A stretch of DNA of 64,000 nucleotides, taken from NCBI GenBank assembly GCA_017550165.1, contig JAFZQH010000030.1, positions 1 through 64,000 of the forward strand, read 5' to 3'. The notes beneath the pieces were generated by a model that had not been told where the DNA came from, did no database searches, and saw only the letters and a program-made list of their open reading frames with translations. The DNA comes from Lachnospiraceae bacterium (GTDB taxonomy: Bacteria > Bacillota > Clostridia > Lachnospirales > Lachnospiraceae). Positions 26,239-34,956 of the stretch are shown in pieces (position 1 is the stretch's first letter; every line of letters begins with the position of its first letter). A program made the position numbers and the translations under genes.

Positions 26239-27747
26239 TTAATCTCCAAGAATTATAAGGTTCTTCACCCTATGTTCTTCCAGTTGTTTAACCACTTCAT
26301 CTGCATATAATGCGCCTACTCCCAAGATTACAACCGTATTATCATCAGCTACATTAACATCACTCAATTGTTTTATTGGGATCTCATTCTCGTAAGATGC
26401 ACTATCCTGTCCATCACTAACAATAAATGCAGTTATATTGTACTTATCATTTAGTCTATTAAAAATACTCTTCCCGCGCTTTCCGGCTCCATATATGTAA
26501 ATCTGATCTGCATTAGACAACAATCGATTCTCTCTTTCTGGAATATAATTATCTTTTCTTTCGGTCGCCTCTATTAATTCAATCCATTCTTCTGTTATTC
26601 TTTTATTATCATAATGCGACATATATAATAATTGAGCATTGACAAACTGATCGCATTTTTCTTCATTTGTCAGGATCCATTTCATTGCTCGAGCAAGAAA
26701 TTCTGTTTTACCAGAATCGTCTGTATCAGCGTCCGGAACAAGAACGCCCCTTTTACACACTTTGTTATCTGATATAGGCAAAGAATAATCCCCCTCGTCA
26801 TCAAGCAATTCCCTTGGTCCCGCGAGGCAGTCAATTGCAATAATCGGTCTGCCTATTGTCATTGCCTCCAGTAATACATTGGGCAAACCCTCATGATGAC
26901 TGGAAAGAATAACACATTTGGATTCTCGAATATAAGGAAAAGGATTATTCAAATACGGCACAAGCAGAATATAATCTTGCATACAATATTCCCTGATCAT
27001 CTCTTTCAGTTTCTCCTCCAGAATCCCACTTCCTATAATGACCAGTTTCATATTATTCCTATCTGTCTCATGGAACAAAGCGAACTGTCGGATTAATCTG
27101 CCCTGCTGTTTTTGTGGGTGAAGCCTCCCGATGTTTAGAAAAAAGTCCGCTCCATTAAGCCATGAAGCAATGTCGTCATCTATACCTGCCCCCGACATAT
27201 CTCGAATACTTGATTGTTCCACATAGTTATATATAGTATGTATGAGACGCTGCTTTATACCATATTCTGAACTCAAGTTATATTTCACACCTTCTGAGCA
27301 GGCTACTATAACGTCTGCAAACCCGTAGTACTCTTTCTCAATTCTGTCTATATACCTTGCTCTGGGCTCAAACCTGCTTTGAGCATTCCTCTCAGAAATA
27401 ATAATCTTATCTTTCCCCCTTGTTCGAATATTTGCAAAATTATAGTAAGCAAGAAAGCTTATTGAAACATCTATCCCCTGCTCCTCCTTCACTCTGCTTA
27501 ATGCCTCACAATACGAAATATTATTCTGCTTTTGAATCTCCTGAAGACAGATTAAAGTCCCCTCATATGTATAAACCCTCTGCGAAGCGTCATTTACTAA
27601 TAAAAACACCTTATAAAAACGACTTAATTCTTTTGACAGTAACCCAGCCACACGTTCCGCACCACCATTTTGAAGGGTGGGTACGATAATCGCTATTCTT
27701 TTTTTCACCATCCGCCCATAAGCGGAACTATTATTCTTTTCCATCAT
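26239..27747 (-). CDS. Family 4 glycosyltransferase with C-terminal Rossmann-like module
   Basis: 502 residues. GT-B fold retaining enzyme: N-lobe IAIIVPTLQNGGAERVAGLL (about 18-37), C-lobe FFLNIGRLHPQKQQGRLIRQ, LVIIGSGILEEKLKEMI and the EX7E motif in SSHHEGLPNVLLEAMTIGRP. This is a WbpH/WcaI-like GT4 of the kind that uses UDP-sugars. The last ~95 residues form the shared module (DQIYIYGAGKRGKSIFNRLN, TVVILGVGALYADEVVKQLE). It overlaps the GT8 gene by ATGA. A 49-bp gap follows before the ATP-grasp gene. Confidence 0.85.
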   Translation of the reverse strand: MMEKNNSSAYGRMVKKRIAIIVPTLQNGGAERVAGLLSKELSRFYKVFLLVNDASQRVYTYEGTLICLQEIQKQNNISYCEALSRVKEEQGIDVSISFLAYYNFANIRTRGKDKIIISERNAQSRFEPRARYIDRIEKEYYGFADVIVACSEGVKYNLSSEYGIKQRLIHTIYNYVEQSSIRDMSGAGIDDDIASWLNGADFFLNIGRLHPQKQQGRLIRQFALFHETDRNNMKLVIIGSGILEEKLKEMIREYCMQDYILLVPYLNNPFPYIRESKCVILSSHHEGLPNVLLEAMTIGRPIIAIDCLAGPRELLDDEGDYSLPISDNKVCKRGVLVPDADTDDSGKTEFLARAMKWILTNEEKCDQFVNAQLLYMSHYDNKRITEEWIELIEATERKDNYIPERENRLLSNADQIYIYGAGKRGKSIFNRLNDKYNITAFIVSDGQDSASYENEIPIKQLSDVNVADDNTVVILGVGALYADEVVKQLEEHRVKNLIILGD

Positions 27748-28970
27748 AACTGGGATGAATACAAAATCTTTCCAATTCCATGAGTATACAATAAGTCTCT
27801 AATTTCCTTATAATGTACCTTCCTTGTCGCCACCAGAATGATTGCATCTTCTTCTACATTGGTTGGAAAATGTCGTATAGGTATGCCGTTATAATTATCC
27901 GGCGTAAGGTTTCCATCCTCACTTACAAGTATTCCTTTGATCTTTACTCCCAGTGATGTAAGTTCGTCCACCTTATTCTTCGCGTTTTTCCCAAAGCCAT
28001 AGATATAGATACGCTCTTGTTTTTTAATCTCTTCTAACCATTCTTTGCTGTTCTGCTTGATATTCCACAGAGCATCCTTTTGATTCATTACAGCGTAATA
28101 GAAAGCATTTTCAGCCTTTTGATAAAAAAAAGAAAACCATGCCGATTTCTTACAAACACTCCACCATTTTTCTGCCAGAATGCTCTCCGGAAAATCCCAT
28201 GGTTTAACCCCATCACAATAATGAACTATACAAGGTTGGGTCAATGCCTCTGTAACCTCCTTTGGACTGAACACGCTATCGCAATCACGACTATTAATAT
28301 CCTCAATCCATTTTGGTGCAAAATTATACTTTGGGGAAAGAAATCCTATTCTGTTATAACATATTTTATTTATTATATCCTGATCCTGAGACGGCAGATG
28401 CTCAGCCACAAGCGGCAAAGCCTTATCACAAAAGCTTTCTTTCCTCATTTCTTCCAGATTCATAAGAAGAACTCCCGCATTTACATACTGATTCATTTTC
28501 TTAATACCTGTTACTGCTTGATAATTATCTTTTGCTTCACCAGACATAAGGTGATATGGCAATGCTTTCACGCCAAAAACTAGTTTATCATTAAAATCCA
28601 TCCAATATATTGATTCAACATCATCCATAACAATAACATCCGAATCCAACCACAGACACCGCTTTATTTCCGAAAGAATTTCCGGCAGCAAAAGTCTGCT
28701 GCATGTTGTAGGACTAATATGAAACATCTGCCTCGCACCCTCTATCATTCCATCGATACAAATAATATCTAATAAGTCATCCTTATAATTATTATCAAAT
28801 TCCTTCTTAAAAGCTTCCTTGTCTTCTTCCAACACATTGTCTGCCAATAAATGGAAGCAGTACCTTGAGCTCGCATTTTTTCTACTTATGATTGACTTAA
28901 TTGCAACCATAGTCTGCCCAATGTAGTTTTTATCTGTAGCCATTGCAACATGAATAACAAGTTCTCTCAT
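27744..28970 (-). CDS. Family 8 glycosyltransferase with C-terminal Rossmann-like module
   Basis: 408 residues. GT8 retaining enzymes (LgtC-like galactosyl/glucosyl transferases) are recognised by IHVAMATDKNYIGQTMVAIK, the DxD metal motif in CLWLDSDVIVMDDVESI, QYVNAGVLLMNLEEMR and the late HYCDGVKPWDFP. The last ~90 residues (ERIYIYGFGKNAKNKVDELT, AIILVATRKVHYKEIRDLLY) are the shared module. Start at 28970 is the best ATG though its ribosome site is poor; a TTG five codons upstream is possible. Cytosolic. Donor sugar not assigned. Confidence 0.84.
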   Translation of the reverse strand: MRELVIHVAMATDKNYIGQTMVAIKSIISRKNASSRYCFHLLADNVLEEDKEAFKKEFDNNYKDDLLDIICIDGMIEGARQMFHISPTTCSRLLLPEILSEIKRCLWLDSDVIVMDDVESIYWMDFNDKLVFGVKALPYHLMSGEAKDNYQAVTGIKKMNQYVNAGVLLMNLEEMRKESFCDKALPLVAEHLPSQDQDIINKICYNRIGFLSPKYNFAPKWIEDINSRDCDSVFSPKEVTEALTQPCIVHYCDGVKPWDFPESILAEKWWSVCKKSAWFSFFYQKAENAFYYAVMNQKDALWNIKQNSKEWLEEIKKQERIYIYGFGKNAKNKVDELTSLGVKIKGILVSEDGNLTPDNYNGIPIRHFPTNVEEDAIILVATRKVHYKEIRDLLYTHGIGKILYSSQL

Positions 28971-29008
28971 AACGACTTCGTACAACTCTGCTCTTTATTT
29001 TCTACATC

Positions 29009-30202
29009 TTAAAACGGGTAAATACAATAATCTGTAAACCCCTTCTTTAACAAATTCTCAATAAACACATCTCTTAACTCCCATGTTACGGCTATGATTA
29101 TTCTAGGATTATCTTCTAGAATACTATCAATACTATTTACCGGAATGCCCTCAATATCCCCATATATCTCCATTTGATTTGAAACAACAAAACTCTTAGG
29201 GATTAATCCTTGTTTTTTCAAATTGCGGCGTGCTTCTCGTCCCTTCTTTCCTGCACCATAGATATAAAAGCCTTTGCTGTGTAACTCCTTTTCAAAGTTT
29301 TTATATCTATACTTTTCGCTCTCTCTGTACTGAAACAATTCTTTAGCAAAACAATCCAGTACAATCTCGTTTGCTCTTTCGCCTATTATCTCGCTTAGTA
29401 GATTCATTCTTTCGTTATTAATCCCCTTTTCATCAAAAAGAAAACCCTTCCCACAAAATAAATTCAAAAATCTTTCAATATCCAGATAGTCCTTATGTTT
29501 CCGAAGTATCCTTACATATGCATCCCATTCTAAATCAGTATTCTTTGTAATACTATCAGGTTGCAGATAAATGTCCACCAATGGCGTACCAACAAACCCT
29601 ATTTTATACTTCTGTGAAAGTCTTATAACAAACTCATAATCTTGAAACTTTGATAACTCCTCGTCAAACAGCCCTACATCCTCCATCACACATCTATCCA
29701 TAAGAATTGTTTGAGTTCCTATTACATTTGTTTTTTTTAATATTGATGACAGATTATCCTCAAGAGAATCATATGGATATTTTTTTTTACTCGGTACCAA
29801 TTCTTTTTCATGGTTATCAATAATACTATAATACGGGCAGAACACAGCTTTTAGCCCTGTTCTCTCAATGTAGTCAATCTGGTACTCCAGCTTTTCACCC
29901 AGCCATACGTCATCACTATCTTGAAATGCAATATACTTACCACTTGCTAGCTTCATACCTACATTCCTTGCATAATTTGCACCTCGATTATGATCTAGTT
30001 CTACATATTTCAGTCTTTCATCTTTTATGTCTTTCACAACATGATCCGTACCATCTTTGGAGCCATCATCAACCACTATCACCTCAATATTAGAATATGT
30101 CTGCTTCAGCACACTTTCAACTGCTCTTACAATCGTATTTCTCCTATTGTATGTTGGGATAATGACACTTATTAACCCCTTTTCAAAATTCGTTTTTTTC
30201 AT
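29009..30202 (-). CDS. Family 2 glycosyltransferase with C-terminal Rossmann-like module
   Basis: 397 residues. GT2 domain: ISVIIPTYNRRNTIVRAVES (11-30), VVDDGSKDGTDHV (43-55) and AFQDSDDVWLGEKLEYQI (92-109), the last being very typical of capsule/LPS GT2 enzymes. The C-terminal ~88 residues form the shared module (KGFYIYGAGKKGREARRNLK, RIIIAVTWELRDVFIENLLK). GAAGGGA lies 4 nt before the ATG. The gene lies in the most AT-rich part of the window, with many AAA/ATA/TTA codons unlike the flagellar and housekeeping genes. Confidence 0.85.
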   Translation of the reverse strand: MKKTNFEKGLISVIIPTYNRRNTIVRAVESVLKQTYSNIEVIVVDDGSKDGTDHVVKDIKDERLKYVELDHNRGANYARNVGMKLASGKYIAFQDSDDVWLGEKLEYQIDYIERTGLKAVFCPYYSIIDNHEKELVPSKKKYPYDSLEDNLSSILKKTNVIGTQTILMDRCVMEDVGLFDEELSKFQDYEFVIRLSQKYKIGFVGTPLVDIYLQPDSITKNTDLEWDAYVRILRKHKDYLDIERFLNLFCGKGFLFDEKGINNERMNLLSEIIGERANEIVLDCFAKELFQYRESEKYRYKNFEKELHSKGFYIYGAGKKGREARRNLKKQGLIPKSFVVSNQMEIYGDIEGIPVNSIDSILEDNPRIIIAVTWELRDVFIENLLKKGFTDYCIYPF

Positions 30203-30269
30203 AATATCCCTTCTGAATACTTATCTCCATATTTTCACTTTTCTATAGAAATTGTTCCCCAGACCCTTC

Positions 30270-31808
30270 TCACATCCCAACATCAAGTAGCTCTCTTATA
30301 GAGTATAGTTTACAATTAATACAATTATGCAAAACAGCCTTTATCTCATTTGGTTCATAGGCTGTGATTATCACTGCATCAACTTCCGGTAATTCTTCCT
30401 CTGGCCGATACACATGTATATCTCCCTGAACACTTCCGACATACTGATCTATTGCATATTTGACGCTTATTCCTTCTTTCCTCAGCTGATAAAGCAATTT
30501 GTGTCCCAGATCCGCAAACCCATATATCGCAACAGTATTAATTCCATTTTCTTTTAAATAATCAGCGAATATTGTATCCTTTGCCATCAAATCTATCCAT
30601 CTTGAACATACTTTATAATAATACTTGAATTTTCCCAGCAAAAACTCCTGCTCATTCTCTCTGTCCCCATATCCTTTGATGATATCCATGATACCTTTCA
30701 CTTCCTCCCAGTTCATTTCAGATACAGCTTTTTTTGCGTCCTTTACGGTCTCGAGATAGGCATATCCATCATCCTCGTCCGCTTCCAGATACATTCCTTC
30801 TCCCCACTCATTCCATGCATTTATGACGGCAAACTCATTGCCAAAATACTCCGATTTCTGAAGAAGTTCAGTTAAATGCCGTCTGAATAGCTCCGGCGTA
30901 CGATTAATCAGGCATTCTCCCCTGTTACCTCTACGAGGTGTATTATCATAACCACAGGCACCTGTAAAATACGTTTTTATCCCTTTTGGTGGCATCGTTG
31001 CTATGGTGTTCTTCCAAAACTCATCGTAGTCGATGCACCTTACTCCATTTTGTACCGTTATTTTTAATTGTTTATTCAACTTTCGAATACTAAATCCCGG
31101 TTCATGCATCATCAGTGCGTCAAATCCCGAATCATTATTATACGTATTGTATCCAATAAGATATAAACCCTTCAAACCATATGTCTTCGCAAGTTTGCGC
31201 CAACAATCTATCATCTGTCTGATACATCCAATACTATCCGGACTGTAAATAATAAAAACCGGGCATCCGTTTATCCGAATATACCTACTATCCTTAAAGA
31301 ACGGTAAAAGATACTCAAAGTGTCTCTCCCATTCCTCTTGATCCCCGTAAATCTGTTCAACAAGAACTCCGTTATCTCCGGTATCACCCGCTTCCTCAAA
31401 TTTATCCCCCCAAATATTCCCAGCTATCTTGCTCCATGTACGTATCCAAGACTGATTCGCCCAACTAAAGCAAAACGGTATATGCAGATTTTTCCACTTC
31501 AACAAGTTTTCAGCCGGTTTCTCCAACTCCATCCTGGAGTTTCCGAAATAATAATGGTAAAATACAAAGCCATCAATTCCATATTTCTTTGCTGTTACAA
31601 TTTGATTCTCCATGACTTTTCTGTCAAGAAGATTATAATAATCCCCTCCTTTTGGCACTCTTGGTTGCCGATGCCCTTCAAACATGGAGGTTGCCTGTTT
31701 TACCGCAACCCAATCTGTAAACCCATCTCCCCACCATTCATCATTATGAGCAGTTCTGTAAAACTGCGGAAGATAAATTGTATATACTTTTGGGCAATCC
31801 ATTTTCAT
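30270..31808 (-). CDS. WbsX/GH99-like protein with C-terminal Rossmann-like module
   Basis: 512 residues. The first ~345 match the WbsX family, a TIM-barrel relative of GH99 found in O-antigen loci: VYTIYLPQFYRTAHNDEWWG, GFTDWVAVKQATSMFEGHRQ, YGIDGFVFYHYYFG, FCFSWANQSWIRTW, and NAWNEWGEGMYLEADEDDGY. It is usually annotated as a glycosyltransferase, although a hydrolase/endo-mannosidase-like activity is also possible. The last ~85 residues (TVAIYGFADLGHKLLYQLRK, DAVIITAYEPNEIKAVL) are the shared module. The ATG overlaps the stop codon of the upstream methyltransferase (ATGA), with GAGG just before it. Confidence 0.8.
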   Translation of the reverse strand: MKMDCPKVYTIYLPQFYRTAHNDEWWGDGFTDWVAVKQATSMFEGHRQPRVPKGGDYYNLLDRKVMENQIVTAKKYGIDGFVFYHYYFGNSRMELEKPAENLLKWKNLHIPFCFSWANQSWIRTWSKIAGNIWGDKFEEAGDTGDNGVLVEQIYGDQEEWERHFEYLLPFFKDSRYIRINGCPVFIIYSPDSIGCIRQMIDCWRKLAKTYGLKGLYLIGYNTYNNDSGFDALMMHEPGFSIRKLNKQLKITVQNGVRCIDYDEFWKNTIATMPPKGIKTYFTGACGYDNTPRRGNRGECLINRTPELFRRHLTELLQKSEYFGNEFAVINAWNEWGEGMYLEADEDDGYAYLETVKDAKKAVSEMNWEEVKGIMDIIKGYGDRENEQEFLLGKFKYYYKVCSRWIDLMAKDTIFADYLKENGINTVAIYGFADLGHKLLYQLRKEGISVKYAIDQYVGSVQGDIHVYRPEEELPEVDAVIITAYEPNEIKAVLHNCINCKLYSIRELLDVGM

Positions 31809-32881
31809 CTTTTCCTCACCATTACTGTCAGAATAACAGGATATTGCTCATCGGCATAATCGAATTCATCAATTGACAAATCCTCAACGCACAGACCGTA
31901 CAACATTGCAACTGCGATTTTAACATTTCCATAACTTCTTACCTCAACATTTCCTGCTCCAAATATCGGCTCAAACTGCTTTTTAAGAGACATTTCTGTA
32001 AATCTCCAAAACTCTCCCCAGTTTCGGTAATCATACAATGATATTTGAGCTATCCCGTGTGCAGTTATAAGCGCTGTCCCTCCCGATTTCAAAATTCGGT
32101 AAACATTCCCAACAGCAGCGTCCACATTATAAATAAACTGAAAAACCTGTGTGCAGATTAGGCAATCCACCATATTATCCTGAACGCCCTTCCCTGTAAC
32201 AAGGTCTACTTTAATAACATTTTCTCCCCATCCATTAACGTGTAACACATATGAATTTACAACATTTTGACCAAATTTTTTTGTATAGCTGTCATCTGCA
32301 AATTCAGCCACATCTCCATGAATCACATCTCTATGAATATTGAGAAATTTTTCAATGTAGTATCTATCTATTGGAGTTCCTCGCTCTCGTCCATACCTTC
32401 TGGATATTGGCTCTAAGGGCAATCTTTTTACCCTATGTATTTCAGGATGAATAGTATCGTACAGCTGCCTGATTTTTGCCTGCCAGTCTTCATCGGTTCT
32501 CGCCACCAACTGCTGACCGTTACCCTCAATTACGAGACTGTCGTCAACTACTCGTATTGAATAATCACTCTTTACAATCCCCTCCTCAAAGGGATCATAT
32601 GGGGGCACCATATCAACACACAATACAGCTCTACTATTGGCGCCCAAGTCTCTCAATTGCATAAACATTTCTTCAAACTTTGCGGAAGCTAGTATTATAA
32701 ACTCGTTCTTCCATTCTTGAATTCCTTCAATAGGATTAAGCTTTCTCTTATCTTCAAAGCTTTCTTCACCCCCTGGTTTAATGGAGTTGTCTATGAAGCC
32801 GATTATTTCATATCGTTCTGCGATACTACTACGTTTTGTTTTATAATAGTTACCAGTTCCAAATACAATTGCTTTTTCCAT
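31805..32881 (-). CDS. SAM-dependent methyltransferase-like protein with N-terminal Rossmann-like module
   Basis: 358 residues. The first ~95 are the shared module (MEKAIVFGTGNYYKTKRSSI, GFIDNSIKPGGEES, FIILASAKFEEMFMQLRDLG). The rest is a class I methyltransferase-like domain: DVIHGDVAEFADDSYTKKFG, VDCLICTQVFQFIYNVDAAV, and NVYRILKSGGTALITAHGIA, which resemble motifs III-V of Methyltransf_11 proteins in O-antigen clusters. The glycine loop is replaced by HGDVAEF, so SAM binding is likely but not certain. It overlaps the WbsX-like gene and lies 6 bp after the beta-propeller-like gene. Confidence 0.72.
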   Translation of the reverse strand: MEKAIVFGTGNYYKTKRSSIAERYEIIGFIDNSIKPGGEESFEDKRKLNPIEGIQEWKNEFIILASAKFEEMFMQLRDLGANSRAVLCVDMVPPYDPFEEGIVKSDYSIRVVDDSLVIEGNGQQLVARTDEDWQAKIRQLYDTIHPEIHRVKRLPLEPISRRYGRERGTPIDRYYIEKFLNIHRDVIHGDVAEFADDSYTKKFGQNVVNSYVLHVNGWGENVIKVDLVTGKGVQDNMVDCLICTQVFQFIYNVDAAVGNVYRILKSGGTALITAHGIAQISLYDYRNWGEFWRFTEMSLKKQFEPIFGAGNVEVRSYGNVKIAVAMLYGLCVEDLSIDEFDYADEQYPVILTVMVRKR

Positions 32882-32887
32882 GTAATC

Positions 32888-33745
32888 CTACCTATACTTG
32901 TTCAAAAAAACCTCTCTCACTCTATCGGATGCCAATTTCTCTTCATCAGAACATGCTGTATACTTTAAATCTATTACCTCAAGGTCTCCAAGCCTATTAT
33001 ATGTATGTAGACCAATATATTTTTTCTTGGATTCGACAACAATATCTTTGGTAGTCAACCTATATAATTCATGTTCCTCGTAAAGCGGGCTAACGGAATC
33101 AATTTCGTAAAAAATAAGACTCTCTCCGTACTCTCGTGTACAGTCCTGCCCTATACGAATATACTTATCTCCATCTCGAATAACTCTTCCTCCACAGCGA
33201 GTACCTTCCAGACTATCTGATATGAACTGTTTGTTTGTCAGCATGTCCTTCTCTACTTCAAATATGTATCCACATCCTTCCGGCGATTTTTTTCCTCGCT
33301 CAAATGTCAGCATATATTCCTTGCCATCTTTATATCCGAATATGGTTGAATCACAATATTCAACATCAGATATTAATGATCTAACCTTCTCCCACCTGTC
33401 CGGAAACTCAATAAGCCTATACAATACAACTTCCCCTAATTGGTAGGATTCAGGTATCATATAAAGCTGCTCATCTTGAACAAACACAAACGGGTAGGAT
33501 AAATGCCAGTGTCGATCCATGGTAACAGTCCACTCTCCGAATCTGTTACCATCATATTTACAATACCCGATCACTCCATTACGCTCGGACAAGTATAAGA
33601 ATATCTCTGCGAATAAATAGATTTCTCCATTATACTCAACCAAAAAAGGGTCTGCAACCCAGCCATACGAAGGAGGTGACACCACCTTGAATGCACTATG
33701 CTGATCATTTCTATACGTAATATCCCAATGATTAAACTTTCTCAT
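32888..33745 (-). CDS. GINT1-like (five-bladed propeller) polysaccharide enzyme
   Basis: 285 residues. SYGWVADPFLVEYNGEIYLF (26-45), SYPFVFVQDEQLYMIPESYQ, and EYCDSTIFGYKDGKEYMLTF repeat the blade pattern of the 'glucosamine inositolphosphorylceramide transferase 1 N-terminal' family, which has a GH43/GH32-like fold and is common in bacterial capsule clusters. Whether these proteins transfer or hydrolyse is unknown. No signal peptide, so cytosolic, unlike typical GH43 hydrolases. The gene overlaps the start region of the following unit with the GT4 gene upstream (14-bp overlap). Confidence 0.65.
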   Translation of the reverse strand: MRKFNHWDITYRNDQHSAFKVVSPPSYGWVADPFLVEYNGEIYLFAEIFLYLSERNGVIGYCKYDGNRFGEWTVTMDRHWHLSYPFVFVQDEQLYMIPESYQLGEVVLYRLIEFPDRWEKVRSLISDVEYCDSTIFGYKDGKEYMLTFERGKKSPEGCGYIFEVEKDMLTNKQFISDSLEGTRCGGRVIRDGDKYIRIGQDCTREYGESLIFYEIDSVSPLYEEHELYRLTTKDIVVESKKKYIGLHTYNRLGDLEVIDLKYTACSDEEKLASDRVREVFLNKYR

Positions 33746-34889
33746 ATAACTCTTCTATTAGTACAATCTGTGTTTCTGTGTCAAAACCTCGTTTCTTCAG
33801 CAGCTCTGCAAATTCCTCCCTCTCGTATTCATTTACAACGCCCAACATAGCCTTTTTCCAGGCACTGACATCAGAAATACTGATTCGAATTATACTGTCT
33901 GTCAAACATTCCTCCATAGGAATCCCTTGACTAATGATACATTTTAAACCACTGCATTGTGCTTCAAGCAAAACTATGGGAAATCCCTCAAATATCGAGG
34001 GTAACAAAAAGCAATCCATCATTTGGTAGTAATAGCTGGTATCATCTTTCCTCCCTGTAAATCGAACACAAGTATTCAACCCTAACTTATGGACGTATTT
34101 CTCTAATTCTTTTTTTTCACTTCCATCACCTACAATGATCAATCTAATTCCGTTTTTCTCTGATCGGGCCAAGTCAAATGCACTCAGAAGAAATCTAAGG
34201 TTCTTTGATGGTTCCAAACGCCCTACAAATCCAAAGACATAGTAATTCTCCCACCCAAATTCTTTTCTTGCCCGTTTTCTAATCTCTTTGTTAAAACTGA
34301 ATCTATTTGTATCAATGGTATTATGGATTATTCTAATCCTTTCATCTGGTATCATCGGACGATAAAGCCAATCGGCACTTGCTTCCGAGCATGCCCAGAA
34401 ATCAGTGGCTATATCCTTGTTTATCCGACTCTTTACCTTGTTATGGTTATAAATCAATCGTTCTTCTTCATTCCGGTTATTAGCAGTGATTTGCGTGATG
34501 CCGGTGCTATGTCCATGGATAATTATTCTTTTAATACCAGCCTCTTTTGCCAGTTCTTCCACGATGGTATCCTTCCAATATGACGTGTGAATCTCTATTA
34601 CATCATATTTGTTCTTTAATACTTCCCTGAACTCAGAAATAAATCCTTCTCTATTACTTTCCGGATAATTTCGTAAATAGAATACGGTCCCACTGTCAAC
34701 GGTTAGTTCATCTTCAAAATCCAATGCCTCGGAAAAAGTTATAAAATCAAAAACAAATCTGGCATGATCTATTTTACGCCAAAGGTTTAGTATGTATTGT
34801 GTTCGTCCTCCTTTTGAGGCTGCCACAGTGAATTGCAAAATACGTATTCTTTTTCTCACAAAGTCCTCTCTAGTACTTCTTCTGCCCAT
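33732..34889 (-). CDS. Family 4 glycosyltransferase
   Basis: 385 residues at most. GT-B enzyme: RILQFTVAASKGGRTQYILN near the start, the TPR-free N-lobe IIIHGHSTGITQ, C-lobe YVFGFVGRLEPSKNLRFLLS, LIIVGDGSEKKELEKYV and the EX7E motif LPSIFEGFPIVLLEAQCSGL. This resembles EpsF-type GT4 enzymes of exopolysaccharide loci. The start is uncertain: ATG at 34889, or the GTG at 34859, which has GAGG 5 nt upstream and gives an N-terminus more like its family. Unlike most neighbours it lacks the shared Rossmann-like module. The 67 bp before it contain a short hairpin without a T run. Confidence 0.84.
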   Translation of the reverse strand: MGRRSTREDFVRKRIRILQFTVAASKGGRTQYILNLWRKIDHARFVFDFITFSEALDFEDELTVDSGTVFYLRNYPESNREGFISEFREVLKNKYDVIEIHTSYWKDTIVEELAKEAGIKRIIIHGHSTGITQITANNRNEEERLIYNHNKVKSRINKDIATDFWACSEASADWLYRPMIPDERIRIIHNTIDTNRFSFNKEIRKRARKEFGWENYYVFGFVGRLEPSKNLRFLLSAFDLARSEKNGIRLIIVGDGSEKKELEKYVHKLGLNTCVRFTGRKDDTSYYYQMMDCFLLPSIFEGFPIVLLEAQCSGLKCIISQGIPMEECLTDSIIRISISDVSAWKKAMLGVVNEYEREEFAELLKKRGFDTETQIVLIEELYEKV

Positions 34890-34956
34890 GGATCACGTAT
34901 ATCCTTTTAAGATGTGATATCGTTTGGTATCACGCAAGAACAACAGACAAAATACT

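Noticed and set aside
34914-34933. GTGATA / TATCAC hairpin as a terminator inside the glycan operon
   Set aside because: Only a 6-bp stem, AT-rich, and no T run after it; not an intrinsic terminator.
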